A stretch of DNA of 64,000 nt from Bordetella parapertussis. GTDB taxonomy: Bacteria; Pseudomonadota; Gammaproteobacteria; Burkholderiales; JACQAP01. Under the pieces are notes generated by a model. It was not told the DNA's origin, did no database searches, and was given only the letters and a program-made list of their open reading frames with translations. Shown piece by piece: positions 10,156 to 19,375 of this stretch. Every line of letters begins with the position of its first letter. The stretch's first letter is position 1. The stretch covers positions 40,116-104,115 of the forward strand of contig CAMDKM010000010.1 in assembly GCA_945900965.1 (NCBI GenBank), written 5' to 3'. A program made the position numbers and the translations under genes.

Positions 10156-10866
10156 GTGCCCAAGGCCATTGTTCCGGTCGCCATGATCCTTGCCGCCGGA
10201 CGCGGCGAGCGGATGCGCCCCTTGACCGACCATGTGCCCAAAGCCCTCCTAAGCGTGGGCGGCAAGCCGCTGATCTTCTGGCATCTGGAAAAACTGGCAG
10301 GCGCCGGTTTCAAGAAAGTGGTGGTCAACCACGCCCATCTTGGCGATCAAATCGAGGCGGCGGTTGGCGACGGCAGTCGATGGCGGCTTTCGGTTCTGTA
10401 TTCACGCGAGCCCGAGGCGCTGGAAACCGCCGGTGGCCTGCGTAATGCACAAGCACTGCTGGATTGCGAAGTGTTCGCCGTCGTCAACGCCGACGTTTAT
10501 TCCGACTACGCGTACTCCGGACTGCTGCGGGCGCTTTCTCAATTGACGCCGGGTGGCAATCAAGTGCATTTGGTCATGATGGACAATCCCGCTCATCATC
10601 CAGGCGGGGATTTCGGCATCAGAGATGGCCGGGCCGTGTTGGATTCGGCGCCGCTACTGACCTTCGGCGGCCTGAGCGCGTTTCGAACGCAAGTGTTCGA
10701 ACAAGTACCGCGGGGACAAAAACAGGCACTGGCGCCGCTGCTGCGCGAACAAATTGCACAGGGCAGGGTCGGCGCCGAACATTATCGGGGCTTGTGGATC
10801 GACGTGGGCACTCCGCAGCGGCTCGCGGAACTCGATACCCTTCTGTTGCGCTCCGGCGCGAAGTAA
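10156..10866 (+). CDS. murU: N-acetylmuramate-1-phosphate uridylyltransferase
   Basis: Nucleotidyltransferase converting MurNAc-1-phosphate to UDP-MurNAc, the step after AmgK. 236 residues from a GTG start; a shorter ATG start at 10183 is possible. Signature MILAAGRGERMRPLTD (nucleotide-binding loop), then VPKALLSVGGKPLI, NADVYSDYAY (metal-binding Asp) and GLWIDVGTP near the C-terminus. Adjacent to amgK, so the pair forms a recycling operon; mpl at 45 kb serves the related muropeptide-salvage route. Confidence 0.92.
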   Translation: MPKAIVPVAMILAAGRGERMRPLTDHVPKALLSVGGKPLIFWHLEKLAGAGFKKVVVNHAHLGDQIEAAVGDGSRWRLSVLYSREPEALETAGGLRNAQALLDCEVFAVVNADVYSDYAYSGLLRALSQLTPGGNQVHLVMMDNPAHHPGGDFGIRDGRAVLDSAPLLTFGGLSAFRTQVFEQVPRGQKQALAPLLREQIAQGRVGAEHYRGLWIDVGTPQRLAELDTLLLRSGAK

Positions 10867-10950
10867 ATCTCCTGGCACAGGCCGGCAGTTCGCAGGCGCG
10901 CCAACTATCCCAACGTATAATTCTCCGACCGGATATTCTGGATTCGCACT

Positions 10951-12252
10951 ATGAATGATCCCACACCTTACGCAAGGCGCAGAACTCAGCTGGCCGCGAC
11001 GATGAAAGGCGGGGTGGCGATCGTGCGCACGGCCCCCGAGCTGGCACGCAATCGCGATTCGAGCTACCCCTATCGATTCGACAGCTACTTTCATTACCTC
11101 ACCGGATTTTCCGAGCCGGAAGCCGCGTTGGTTCTGGTTGCCGGCGACAAGCCAAAAAGTATCCTGTTCTGCCGGGAAAAAGACATGGAACGCGAGATCT
11201 GGGATGGATTTCGCTACGGCCCGGACAAAGCCTCCGAAGTATTCGCCATGGACGAAGCGTGGCCGGTTGCCGCCATGGACGAGCGCCTGCCGGATCTGCT
11301 GTCGGACCAGGCGGCGGTTTATTGCGATGTCGGATCGGATCCGCAGTGGGACGCCCGCGTTATTGCCTGGATCAACAAAGTCCGCTCGAAAGCCCGCAGC
11401 GGCATCGCGGCACCGAAAGAGATCCGCGACATTCGGGGCATTCTGGACGACATGCGGCTGATCAAGGATGACCGGGAGATCCGCACCATGAAACGGGCTG
11501 CGGAGATATCCACCGGCGCGCACCGCCGGGCCATGCGGGCCACCCGCCCCGGATTGCACGAATACGAAATCGAGGCGGAATTGATTCATGAGTTCCGCCG
11601 CCACGGCGCCCAAGCGCCTGCTTACACGCCGATCGTTGCGGGCGGCGCCAACGCCTGCGTGCTGCACTATGTGGAAAACCAGGCCGAGTTGAAAAATGGC
11701 GATCTGTTGTTGATCGACGCAGGGTGCGAGCTGGACGGTTATGCCTCGGACATTACGCGCACTTTCCCGGTGGCCGGGAAATTTTCCGGTCCGCAACGCG
11801 ATATCTACGCCCTGGTTCTGGCCGCCCAAGCCGCGGCAATAAAGGAAGTTCGACCCGGGGCTGCCTGGGAAGACCCCCATGACGCTGCGGTTAAAATATT
11901 GGCGCAAGGTTTTGTGGATCTCGGTTTGTGTCACGGTAGCCGGGACACTGTCATCGAATCCGGCGATTACAAGCGGTTTTACATGCATCGCACGGGGCAC
12001 TGGCTGGGCATGGACGTGCACGATGCGGGCGACTATAAACGGGGTGGCGCCTGGATGAAACTCGCGCCGGGAATGATGTTGACCGTCGAGCCCGGCTGTT
12101 ACATCCGCCCCTCCCAAGAGGTGCCCGAGCGTTTCTGGAATATCGGTGTTCGGATCGAAGACGATGCCTTGGTGACCGATCAGGGCTGCGAAATCATCAC
12201 GTCGGATGCGCCAAAAGCCATCGCCGACATCGAGGCCTTGATGCGGGGTTGA
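10951..12252 (+). CDS. pepP: Xaa-Pro aminopeptidase
   Basis: Metallopeptidase removing N-terminal residues that precede proline. 433 residues: creatinase/prolidase-like N-terminal domain (about 1-170) and pita-bread catalytic domain (about 180-430). The dinuclear metal ligands are visible: Asp in LIDAGCELDGYASDITRTFP (two), His in HRTGHWLGMDVHD, Glu in LTVEPGCYI and Glu in VRIEDDALVT. It stands upstream of a UbiH-type hydroxylase, the same order as pepP-ubiH in many proteobacteria. Confidence 0.95.
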   Translation: MNDPTPYARRRTQLAATMKGGVAIVRTAPELARNRDSSYPYRFDSYFHYLTGFSEPEAALVLVAGDKPKSILFCREKDMEREIWDGFRYGPDKASEVFAMDEAWPVAAMDERLPDLLSDQAAVYCDVGSDPQWDARVIAWINKVRSKARSGIAAPKEIRDIRGILDDMRLIKDDREIRTMKRAAEISTGAHRRAMRATRPGLHEYEIEAELIHEFRRHGAQAPAYTPIVAGGANACVLHYVENQAELKNGDLLLIDAGCELDGYASDITRTFPVAGKFSGPQRDIYALVLAAQAAAIKEVRPGAAWEDPHDAAVKILAQGFVDLGLCHGSRDTVIESGDYKRFYMHRTGHWLGMDVHDAGDYKRGGAWMKLAPGMMLTVEPGCYIRPSQEVPERFWNIGVRIEDDALVTDQGCEIITSDAPKAIADIEALMRG

Positions 12253-12259
12253 TACCGCG

Positions 12260-13423
12260 ATGGAAAAAGTTTGCGATGTGGCAATTGTCGGTGGCGGCCC
12301 GGTTGGCTTGGCATTGGCGGCGGCGGCGGCAAAATCCGGCCTCAACACGCAGGTACTGGAGGCCAACAGCCAGGCGGTAAACGTCGGCAATGCTCGCACC
12401 TTGGCTCTATCCTACGGAAGCCGCTTGATCCTTGATCGGCTCGGCGCATGGAAGCCCATAGACTCCGTCACCGAAATTCATCGCATTCACGTGTCTCAGC
12501 GCGGCGGATTCGGGCGCGCAGTTCTGAAAGCGGATGATTTGGAGATACCCGCGCTCGGTTACGTCGTGCCCTATAGCTGCTTGCATCGTGCCTTGGTTGA
12601 AACATGCATCACCCGCAACGCGCAGTTGCACCAGGGCGCCGAAGTGGTCGACGCGATCGCGGAAGCCGGCTGTGTAAAGGTGGAATTTCTCCACCAGCAA
12701 GGCCGCCGACAACTTTCGGCCCGTTTGCTGGTGATCGCCGACGGCGGCGGCAAGTGGGCGGGGCACACCATCGTATCCGTGAAGGGTCGCGACTACGGCC
12801 AGTGCGCGATCGTCGCCAATGTCCGCACTTCCCGGTTTCATCAACATTGCGCCTACGAGCGATTTGCGCCGGATGGTCCGGTGGCCTTGTTACCCTTCGG
12901 GGAAGATTACGCCTTGGTATGGACAGCCGCGCCCGATGCCGCGGAACATCTGCTGGCTTTGCCCGACGCCGAATTTCTTTTTCGGCTGCAGCAGCATTTT
13001 GGCGATCGCGCCGGGCGTTTTCTGGCGGTGGGGCCTCGCGCGCGATTTCCACTGACCTTGCGTTACGCCCAGGCGACGGTGTCACCGCGGCAAGTATTAC
13101 TAGGCAACGCGGCCCAGGCCCTGCATCCGATTGCCGGACAGGGCTTTAATCTCGGTTTACGCGATGCATGGGATTTGGGTGAGGCCATCGCCGCTCGGGT
13201 CGATTCCGATCCGGGGTCGGCCGATTGTCTGGACGCTTATGCGCAGCGTCGCCGGCTTGACCGTTTTGCCGGCATCGCACTGACCCACTCTCTGGTCGAA
13301 CTGTTCTCCAACGATTTGACCCCCTTACGCTGGGCAAGAGGGATAGGATTAGGCTTGCTGGACGCCCTCCCACTCGCCAGAAAGGCGTTCACCCGCCGGA
13401 TGGTATTCGGCTCGCAGCTTTAG
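12260..13423 (+). CDS. FAD-dependent ubiquinone biosynthesis hydroxylase, UbiH/UbiF/UbiI family
   Basis: Class A flavin monooxygenase likely hydroxylating the ubiquinone ring. 387 residues. The Rossmann dinucleotide motif is VAIVGGGPVGLALAAAA at about residues 7-23, and the C-terminal FAD-contact motif is LLGNAAQALHPIAGQGFNLG followed by RDAWDLGEAI. The position next to pepP favours UbiH (C6 hydroxylation), but family members differ in regiospecificity and sequence reading alone cannot settle which. It starts 7 bp after pepP, probably the same transcript. Confidence 0.88.
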   Translation: MEKVCDVAIVGGGPVGLALAAAAAKSGLNTQVLEANSQAVNVGNARTLALSYGSRLILDRLGAWKPIDSVTEIHRIHVSQRGGFGRAVLKADDLEIPALGYVVPYSCLHRALVETCITRNAQLHQGAEVVDAIAEAGCVKVEFLHQQGRRQLSARLLVIADGGGKWAGHTIVSVKGRDYGQCAIVANVRTSRFHQHCAYERFAPDGPVALLPFGEDYALVWTAAPDAAEHLLALPDAEFLFRLQQHFGDRAGRFLAVGPRARFPLTLRYAQATVSPRQVLLGNAAQALHPIAGQGFNLGLRDAWDLGEAIAARVDSDPGSADCLDAYAQRRRLDRFAGIALTHSLVELFSNDLTPLRWARGIGLGLLDALPLARKAFTRRMVFGSQL

Positions 13424-13488
13424 CCCCAAACATCCGCAAAAAAGTTTTGCGCTAGAATGGCCGTCCTTTTTTTGGCGCCGCCGTCAAA

Positions 13489-14496
13489 ATGAAAATCGGT
13501 TCTTACCTTCTGCCGGGCAATCTTGTCGTTGCGCCCATGGCGGGCGTGACCGACCGGACTTTTCGGCAGATATGCAAAGCCTTGGGCGCCGGCATGGCGA
13601 TATCGGAAATGACCTCCTCGAATGCAGCGCTATGGGATACACCAAAGTCCAGGCGCCGCCTGGATCATCATGGGGAAGTCGAGCCGATTTCAGTGCAAAT
13701 AGCCGGGGCGGACCCGCAGGCAATGGCCGATGCGGCGCGGCATAACGTGGATCACGGCGCACAAATTATCGACATCAACATGGGTTGCCCGGCCAAGAAA
13801 GTATGCAATGTCGCGGCCGGCTCGGCCCTGTTGCAAAATGAACCGCTGGTGGGACGTATTCTCGATGCCGTCGTGGGCGCCGTGAATGTGCCGGTAACGC
13901 TGAAAATTCGTACCGGATGGAATCCCGAAAACCGCAATGCGTCGCGCGTGGCCAGGATCGCCGAGCACGCAGGCATTGCCGCCTTGTCCATTCACGGCCG
14001 CACGCGCGCCTGTGGCTTTGGCGGGCAAGCCGAATACACCACTATCGCGGAGGTCAAATCCGAGGTTGGCATCCCGGTCATTGCCAATGGCGATATCGAT
14101 TCACCGGAAAAGGCCCGCGACGTGCTGAACAGCACCGGCGCCGATGCCGTGATGGTCGGACGTGCTGCCCAGGGGCGGCCTTGGATTTTTCGGGAAATTC
14201 GGCATTTCCTCGAACACGGGGAAAAACTGGCGGCGCCGGGTCCGGAGGAAATTCTGGGACTGATTGCCGCCCATCTGCGCGATCTGTACGGACTTTACGG
14301 GGAATCGCAGGGCGTGCGTATCGCACGCAAGCATGTTTCCTGGTACACGAAACATCTTCCAGGAGGCCGTTTGTTTTTACTGGATTTTCACCGGATCGAG
14401 GACGCCTCTCGACAACTGGTGGCGCTTTCCGGTTTTTTTGCCGGCTTGATGGAACACGACGAACGTTTTGGGTATTTCGAGGAACTGGCGGCATGA
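13489..14496 (+). CDS. dusB: tRNA-dihydrouridine synthase B
   Basis: FMN-dependent enzyme reducing uridine in the tRNA D-loop. 335 residues. Features are VAPMAGVTDRTFRQICK near the N-terminus, the QIAGADPQ segment, the catalytic cysteine region NMGCPAKKVCN (about residue 98), VTLKIRTGW, IHGRTRA and the FMN phosphate-binding GADAVMVGRAAQGRPW. The stop overlaps the fis start by 4 bp (ATGA), the classic dusB-fis operon. A small perfect hairpin (CGCAAAA/TTTTGCG, 13436-13452) precedes it. Confidence 0.96.
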   Translation: MKIGSYLLPGNLVVAPMAGVTDRTFRQICKALGAGMAISEMTSSNAALWDTPKSRRRLDHHGEVEPISVQIAGADPQAMADAARHNVDHGAQIIDINMGCPAKKVCNVAAGSALLQNEPLVGRILDAVVGAVNVPVTLKIRTGWNPENRNASRVARIAEHAGIAALSIHGRTRACGFGGQAEYTTIAEVKSEVGIPVIANGDIDSPEKARDVLNSTGADAVMVGRAAQGRPWIFREIRHFLEHGEKLAAPGPEEILGLIAAHLRDLYGLYGESQGVRIARKHVSWYTKHLPGGRLFLLDFHRIEDASRQLVALSGFFAGLMEHDERFGYFEELAA

Positions 14497-14729
14497 TTGG
14501 TGAAAATGAAATTGCCCGTTGCGTGCGCAGGGCAATGGATGGTTATTTTCGGGATCTGGAAGGCGAGAAACCCTGCGCGCTGCATGCCATGGTGATGAAC
14601 ACCGTCGAAAAGCCCTTGCTGGAAATCGTTTTGCACCGGGTCGCCGGGAACCAGACGCAGGCGGCGGAACTGCTGGGCCTGAACCGCAACACCCTGCGCA
14701 AGAAAATGAAGCAATACAAAATCAAATAG
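14493..14729 (+). CDS. fis: DNA-binding protein Fis
   Basis: Small nucleoid-associated regulator that bends DNA at rRNA and many other promoters. 78 residues from the ATG at 14493, overlapping the dusB stop. The C-terminal helix-turn-helix is clear: LLEIVLHRVAGNQTQAAELL followed by GLNRNTLRKKMKQYKIK. It is shorter at the N-terminus than E. coli Fis (98 aa), as in other betaproteobacteria. A strong terminator-like hairpin follows. Confidence 0.95.
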   Translation: MIGENEIARCVRRAMDGYFRDLEGEKPCALHAMVMNTVEKPLLEIVLHRVAGNQTQAAELLGLNRNTLRKKMKQYKIK

Positions 14730-14753
14730 CTTCCATAAAACGCTACACCGAAG

Positions 14754-14787
14754 CGCCCGCCCAGTAAAATGGCGGGCGATTTCTTTT
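14754..14787 (+). terminator. Rho-independent terminator between fis and purH
   Basis: Perfect 8 bp GC stem CGCCCGCC / GGCGGGCG (14754-14761 with 14771-14778), 9-base loop, followed by ATTTCTTTT. It would end the dusB-fis transcript; purH starts 15 bp beyond, so it may instead act as an attenuator in the purH leader. Confidence 0.75.
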
Positions 14788-14801
14788 CCAGGCAACGCAA
14801 T

Positions 14802-16361
14802 ATGACCAACAGGCAGGCATTGCTCAGCCTTTCCGACAAAAGTGGCGCGGTGGAATTTGGCCGGGCCTTGTGCACTTTTGGCGTAGGGTTGATCTCGACC
14901 GGCGGCACGTCGAAACTGCTCAAGGACGCCGGGCTTGCGGTCACCCAGATCGACGATTACACCGGGTTTCCCGAAATGCTCGATGGCCGGGTCAAGACCC
15001 TGCATCCCAAGGTGCACGCCGGAATTCTCGCCCGCCGCGATTTGCCGACGCACCAGCAGGCGATGGCCAAGGCTGGTTTTCCGGGCATCGATATCGTGGC
15101 GGTTAATCTCTACCCCTTCGTGCAAACAATTTCGCGCCCGGATTGTTCCTTGGAAGAGGCGATCGAAAATATCGACATCGGTGGTCCAACCATGGTGAGG
15201 GCGGCCGCCAAGAACTGGCAACATGTCGCGGTGATTACCGACCCGGCAGACTATGCGCCACTTATCGCCGAGATGAATGCCGCCAGTGGCGCGATCCGTT
15301 TGGAAACGCGCTTTCGGCTGGCACGCAAAGCCTTTTCGCACACGGCCGCCTACGACGGCGCGATCAGCAATTACTTGAGCGCCGCCGGCATCGACGGCCG
15401 CCGCGGCCCGTTCCCCGAGCAGATGAACCTGAGCTACGCAAAAATCCAGGACCTGCGTTACGGGGAAAATCCGCATCAGCAAGCGGCTTTTTATCGCGGC
15501 TTGTCGCCGGTCGCAGGCGCCTTGAGCAATTACCGGCAACTGCAAGGCAAGGAATTGTCGTACAACAATATCGCCGATGCCGATGCCGCCTGGGAATGTG
15601 TCAAGACTTTCGAGGAACCGGCCTGCGTCATCGTCAAACATGCCAACCCCTGCGGGGCCGCAATGGCCGGGCAACTCGCCGATGCCTATCGACGGGCATT
15701 CGCCACCGACCCGACATCGGCCTTTGGCGGCATCATCGCCTTTAATCGGCCTTTGGACCGGGAGACCGCAGAGGCCTTGTCCAAACAGTTTGTAGAAGTG
15801 GTGATCGCTCCGCAAATCGAGCCCGGCGCGACAGGCGTACTGGGAGCAAAATCCAATGTCAGAGTGTTGGAGGTCCAGCTTGGCTCAGGAATCAACCCCA
15901 TCGAAGTCAAATGTGTAGGTGGCGGAATTCTTGTCCAGACGCCTGACTCGAGCAATGTTCAGCCACAGGAATTGCGAATCGTCACCCGCAAACAGCCGGA
16001 TGCCGGGCAACTGGCCGACCTGGTCTTCGCATGGCGGGTAGCCAAATTCGTCAAGTCCAATGCCATCGTATTCTGCGCGAAAGGCGCGACACTGGGTGTC
16101 GGAGCCGGCCAGATGAGCCGGGTGGATAGCGCGCGAATCGCCTCGATCAAAGCGGAGAACGCCGGTCTCTCCCTGAAAAATTCGGTGGTCGCTTCGGATG
16201 CTTTTTTCCCGTTCCGGGATGGTGTGGACGTGGTGGCAAAAGCGGGTGCCGCCGCCATCATTCAACCCGGCGGCAGCGTGCGCGATGAGGAAGTCATCGC
16301 GGCTGCCGACGAACATGGCCTTGCCATGGTCTTCACCGGCGTACGTCACTTCCGTCACTGA
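14802..16361 (+). CDS. purH: Bifunctional AICAR formyltransferase/IMP cyclohydrolase
   Basis: Catalyses the last two steps of IMP synthesis. 519 residues from ATG 14802 ([15 protein letters not shown]). An in-frame ATG at 14769 lies inside the preceding terminator stem and is rejected. The N-terminal MGS-like cyclohydrolase domain (about 1-195) has [11 protein letters not shown] and [14 protein letters not shown]. The C-terminal transformylase domain has [15 protein letters not shown], the catalytic KHANPCGAA and FPFRDGVD. purD follows after 20 bp. Confidence 0.97.
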   Translation: MTNRQALLSLSDKSGAVEFGRALCTFGVGLISTGGTSKLLKDAGLAVTQIDDYTGFPEMLDGRVKTLHPKVHAGILARRDLPTHQQAMAKAGFPGIDIVAVNLYPFVQTISRPDCSLEEAIENIDIGGPTMVRAAAKNWQHVAVITDPADYAPLIAEMNAASGAIRLETRFRLARKAFSHTAAYDGAISNYLSAAGIDGRRGPFPEQMNLSYAKIQDLRYGENPHQQAAFYRGLSPVAGALSNYRQLQGKELSYNNIADADAAWECVKTFEEPACVIVKHANPCGAAMAGQLADAYRRAFATDPTSAFGGIIAFNRPLDRETAEALSKQFVEVVIAPQIEPGATGVLGAKSNVRVLEVQLGSGINPIEVKCVGGGILVQTPDSSNVQPQELRIVTRKQPDAGQLADLVFAWRVAKFVKSNAIVFCAKGATLGVGAGQMSRVDSARIASIKAENAGLSLKNSVVASDAFFPFRDGVDVVAKAGAAAIIQPGGSVRDEEVIAAADEHGLAMVFTGVRHFRH

Positions 16362-16381
16362 CAATCCATCGGAATCGCTCA

Positions 16382-17665
16382 ATGAACTTGCTGGTAGTGG
16401 GTAGTGGAGGACGTGAACACGCCTTGGCCTGGCGGCTGGCGCAATCGCCGCGAGTTGGCCGCGTCTATGTCGCGCCAGGTAACGCGGGAACGGCCGCCGA
16501 GGACGGTCTGTTCAATGTTGCATTGAACTCCATTCCCGAATTGGTCGAATTCGCCCGCAGGGAAGCCGTGGCGCTGACGGTCGTGGGTCCGGAAGCGCCG
16601 CTGTCCGAGGGCATAGTCGACGTATTCCGTGCCGAGGGCTTGCGGATATTTGGCCCAACGCAACAGGCGGCACGGCTGGAGTCGTCAAAGGAATTTGCCA
16701 AGGACTTCATGGCCCGGCACCGGATTCCAACCGCGGCCTATGCGAGTTTTTCCGACGCGAACGCCGCCCACGACTACGTGAATCAAAAAGGCACGCCCAT
16801 CGTCATCAAGGCCGACGGCCTGGCGGCGGGAAAAGGCGTTGTTGTTGCAATGAGCACGGACGAAGCTCACGCGGCGATAGAGCTGATGCTGGTCAACGGC
16901 AAAATGGGCGCCGCCGGCGCGCGCGTGGTGATCGAGGAGTTTTTGGAAGGGGAAGAAGCCAGTTTTATCGTCATGGTGGACGGCAAACACATCCTGCCGC
17001 TGGCATCGAGTCAGGACCACAAGCGCCTGCTCGATGCCGACCTCGGGCCCAACACCGGCGGCATGGGCGCCTATTCGCCGGCGCCGGTGCTAACACCGTC
17101 GCTACATGCGCGCGTCATGCGCGAGATCATTCAGCCGGTGGTTACGGGCATGGAAAGCGAAGGCACGCCTTACACCGGCTTTCTTTATGCCGGTTTGATG
17201 ATCTCCCCCAAGGGCGAGGTCAAGACACTGGAATTTAATTGCCGGCTCGGCGACCCCGAAACCCAGCCGATCATGATGCGGCTGAAAAGCGATTTTTTCT
17301 CGTTCGTGGAGCAGGCGGTGAGCGGCACGCTCGGCTCGATGGAAGCACAATGGGACAGGCGGGTGGCGCTGGGCGTGGTGATGGCGGCCGCGGGCTATCC
17401 GGACAACCCTCGCAAAGGCGATCTCATCACTGGACTGACGCGTGGCACCGAGGACGCTCGGATATTTCATGCCGGAACCCGTCTGGAAGACGGCAAAGTA
17501 CTGACCAACGGCGGACGCGTGTTATGTGTCACGGCGCTCGGCGATACCGTGCGGGTCGCACAACGCCGCGCCTATGAAGTCGCCGAACAAATTCATTTTG
17601 CCGGTTGCCAGATGCGGCGCGATATCGGGTTTCGCGCCATCGGGGCCAAGAAGAGCACCCTGTAA
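16382..17665 (+). CDS. purD: Phosphoribosylamine-glycine ligase
   Basis: ATP-grasp enzyme forming glycinamide ribonucleotide in step two of purine synthesis. 427 residues with N-terminal MNLLVVGSGGREHALAWRL, the substrate segment VVGPEAPLSEGIVD, the ATP-grasp core with IVIKADGLAAGKGVVVA and VIEEFLEGEEASF, QDHKRLLDADLGPNTGGMGA, and EFNCRLGDPETQ. It forms a purine cluster with purH; hemF follows after 15 bp. Confidence 0.97.
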   Translation: MNLLVVGSGGREHALAWRLAQSPRVGRVYVAPGNAGTAAEDGLFNVALNSIPELVEFARREAVALTVVGPEAPLSEGIVDVFRAEGLRIFGPTQQAARLESSKEFAKDFMARHRIPTAAYASFSDANAAHDYVNQKGTPIVIKADGLAAGKGVVVAMSTDEAHAAIELMLVNGKMGAAGARVVIEEFLEGEEASFIVMVDGKHILPLASSQDHKRLLDADLGPNTGGMGAYSPAPVLTPSLHARVMREIIQPVVTGMESEGTPYTGFLYAGLMISPKGEVKTLEFNCRLGDPETQPIMMRLKSDFFSFVEQAVSGTLGSMEAQWDRRVALGVVMAAAGYPDNPRKGDLITGLTRGTEDARIFHAGTRLEDGKVLTNGGRVLCVTALGDTVRVAQRRAYEVAEQIHFAGCQMRRDIGFRAIGAKKSTL

Positions 17666-17680
17666 TTTTCCGCCTGCGGA

Positions 17681-18592
17681 ATGCTCATGGATATATTGTC
17701 GGTCAAAGACTATTTTTCCGAACTCCAGGAATGGATCATCAGCCGCCTGGAAGCACTGGACGGCGGGACTTTCCACCGCGATGCCTGGCAGCGGCCGGAA
17801 GGCGGCGGTGGACTCACTTGCCTGATCGAAGAAGGCAATCTGTTTGAACGCGGTGGGGTTAATTTCTCCTATATCGACGGAAAAGCTCTGCCGCCCTCCG
17901 CATCCGCGGCGCGACCGGAACTGGCCGGCCGATCCTTTCAGGTCATGGGTGTGTCGCTCGTTCTGCATCCTCGAAATCCCTTTGTTCCCACGGTGCACAT
18001 GAACGTACGCTTCTTTATGGCGGAAAAACCCGGGGAACCCGCCGTATTCTGGTTCGGAGGCGGTACCGACTTGACGCCTTATTACGCATTCGAGGAAGAC
18101 GTACGGCATTTCCATCGGACATGCCGTGAGGCACTGGAACCCTTCGGCCCGGAGCTGCATCCAAAATTCAAGAAATGGTGCGACGAGTATTTTTATCTGA
18201 AACACCGCCGCGAATCGCGCGGCGTGGGCGGAATATTTTTTGACGACCTCTCCACGCCGGATTTCGACACCAGTTTTTCGTTGACCCGCAGCGTTGGAGA
18301 TCATTTTATCGATGCCTATGCACCGATCTGCGAAAAACGCCGGGACCTGCCGTTTGGCGACAGGGAGCGCGATTTTCAGGCCTATCGTCGCGGACGGTAC
18401 GTCGAATTCAACCTGGTGTATGACCGCGGCACCCTATTCGGCCTGCAGTCAGGCGGACGAACCGAAGCGATCCTGATGTCGCTGCCACCGATGGTTAAGT
18501 GGCGTTATGATTGGCATCCCGAGCCCGGATCACCGGAGGCGGCTTTGTACGAGAAGTATTTGGTCCCGCGCGATTGGTTGCAGGACGAGTAA
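17681..18592 (+). CDS. hemF: Oxygen-dependent coproporphyrinogen III oxidase
   Basis: Converts coproporphyrinogen III to protoporphyrinogen IX using oxygen, which points to aerobic growth. 303 residues (ATG 17681 or 17687). Family motifs are [80 protein letters not shown] and the C-terminal [20 protein letters not shown]. Last gene of the rightward purH-purD-hemF run; a leftward block begins after it. Confidence 0.97.
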   Translation: MLMDILSVKDYFSELQEWIISRLEALDGGTFHRDAWQRPEGGGGLTCLIEEGNLFERGGVNFSYIDGKALPPSASAARPELAGRSFQVMGVSLVLHPRNPFVPTVHMNVRFFMAEKPGEPAVFWFGGGTDLTPYYAFEEDVRHFHRTCREALEPFGPELHPKFKKWCDEYFYLKHRRESRGVGGIFFDDLSTPDFDTSFSLTRSVGDHFIDAYAPICEKRRDLPFGDRERDFQAYRRGRYVEFNLVYDRGTLFGLQSGGRTEAILMSLPPMVKWRYDWHPEPGSPEAALYEKYLVPRDWLQDE

Positions 18593-18618
18593 CGCTGGCA
18601 GGAATTTTCAAGGCGCGC

Positions 18619-18963
18619 TTATCGCGCTATTTGCTCTCCGCGGCTCTTGTAAACCTGTACCCGGTCGCAGGTCCAGCCGGTCTTTGACTGTTCCCGCAGC
18701 CATGTGATGGCCTGCCTGCGCTTGGTTTCCAGCGTCTCTTCCCGATATCCATGACCGAAGGCTTTACGTTCCCGCAGACACGCGGTGAGCGGCAACGTGT
18801 CATCCCAAACTGTGTCGTTTCGAGCCATTGGCGAGTCCTCCGAAGGCGCCTGAGTGGCTTTGGCCAACGCTTTCTTACGCTTGGGGCCCGCGCCGGATCG
18901 GCTCTCATTGCCGACCGAAATCTGCTCTGCCACGTTGAATAGCCCCACTTCTGAATTATCCAT
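18619..18963 (-). CDS. Small conserved-looking protein of unknown function
   Basis: Not recognised. 114 residues from an ATG at 18963 with a good AGGTGAG Shine-Dalgarno about 8 bases upstream. The middle is basic (GPKRKKALAKATQ); the C-terminal half is compact and charged with aromatics (TVWDDTLPLTACLRERKAFG, then REETLETKRRQAITWLREQ and GWTCDRVQVYKSRG). The composition reads like a real protein, unlike antisense shadows in this window. The frame stays open upstream to about 19080. No signal peptide or membrane segment. It lies convergent to hemF. Confidence 0.5.
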   Translation of the reverse strand: MDNSEVGLFNVAEQISVGNESRSGAGPKRKKALAKATQAPSEDSPMARNDTVWDDTLPLTACLRERKAFGHGYREETLETKRRQAITWLREQSKTGWTCDRVQVYKSRGEQIAR

Positions 18964-19375
18964 TTCAGTCTCACCTGGAAAAATTGCCGGCTCCCACATC
19001 GAGCACGCCGCGCCAAACAGTCGAAGATCAGGCGGCGATCCACTTTTCGGAACGGTGACAAAGTATCCGGCGCGTACTCATTAATTCGTATGGGGTAAAG
19101 CCCCCAAATTTAGGGAGGGAAACCGCCATCTGGTTTTCGATTACCCACAATAGATACCTGATTTTTTGGACATATAGACAAAATATTTGCCGCTCAGCAG
19201 GATCGGGCTACTGACGGCGGAATGGCGTTCGACGCGAAATCGCCCGACTGGATCGTTCGGGAGCGAACGAAAACTGGCGCTGCCGGCAATTCCGAGGTGG
19301 AACGGCCGAAGGGTACGTGACGGGCAATTTTCCCCCTCGTGTGGGACTGGCTACGCGAAAGTGAAAGACTCGCGT
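18964..19375. other. 412 bp spacer with no recognised gene
   Basis: No convincing coding region or RNA gene seen. It is more AT-rich around 19080-19190, which suits promoter sequence for the leftward gene at 18619-18963. A short hairpin GGGG-TAAAG-CCCC lies at about 19091-19103, followed by CCAAATTTAGGGAGGG. No match to a riboswitch class was recognised. Confidence 0.4.

Noticed and set aside
10654..12399. 581-residue open frame on the minus strand
   Set aside because: It is the antisense of pepP and the end of murU; pepP has full metal-site motifs, and the antisense translation has no recognisable domain.
14388..15815. 475-residue open frame on the minus strand
   Set aside because: Antisense of purH and fis, both clear genes; long shadows are expected in GC-rich coding DNA.
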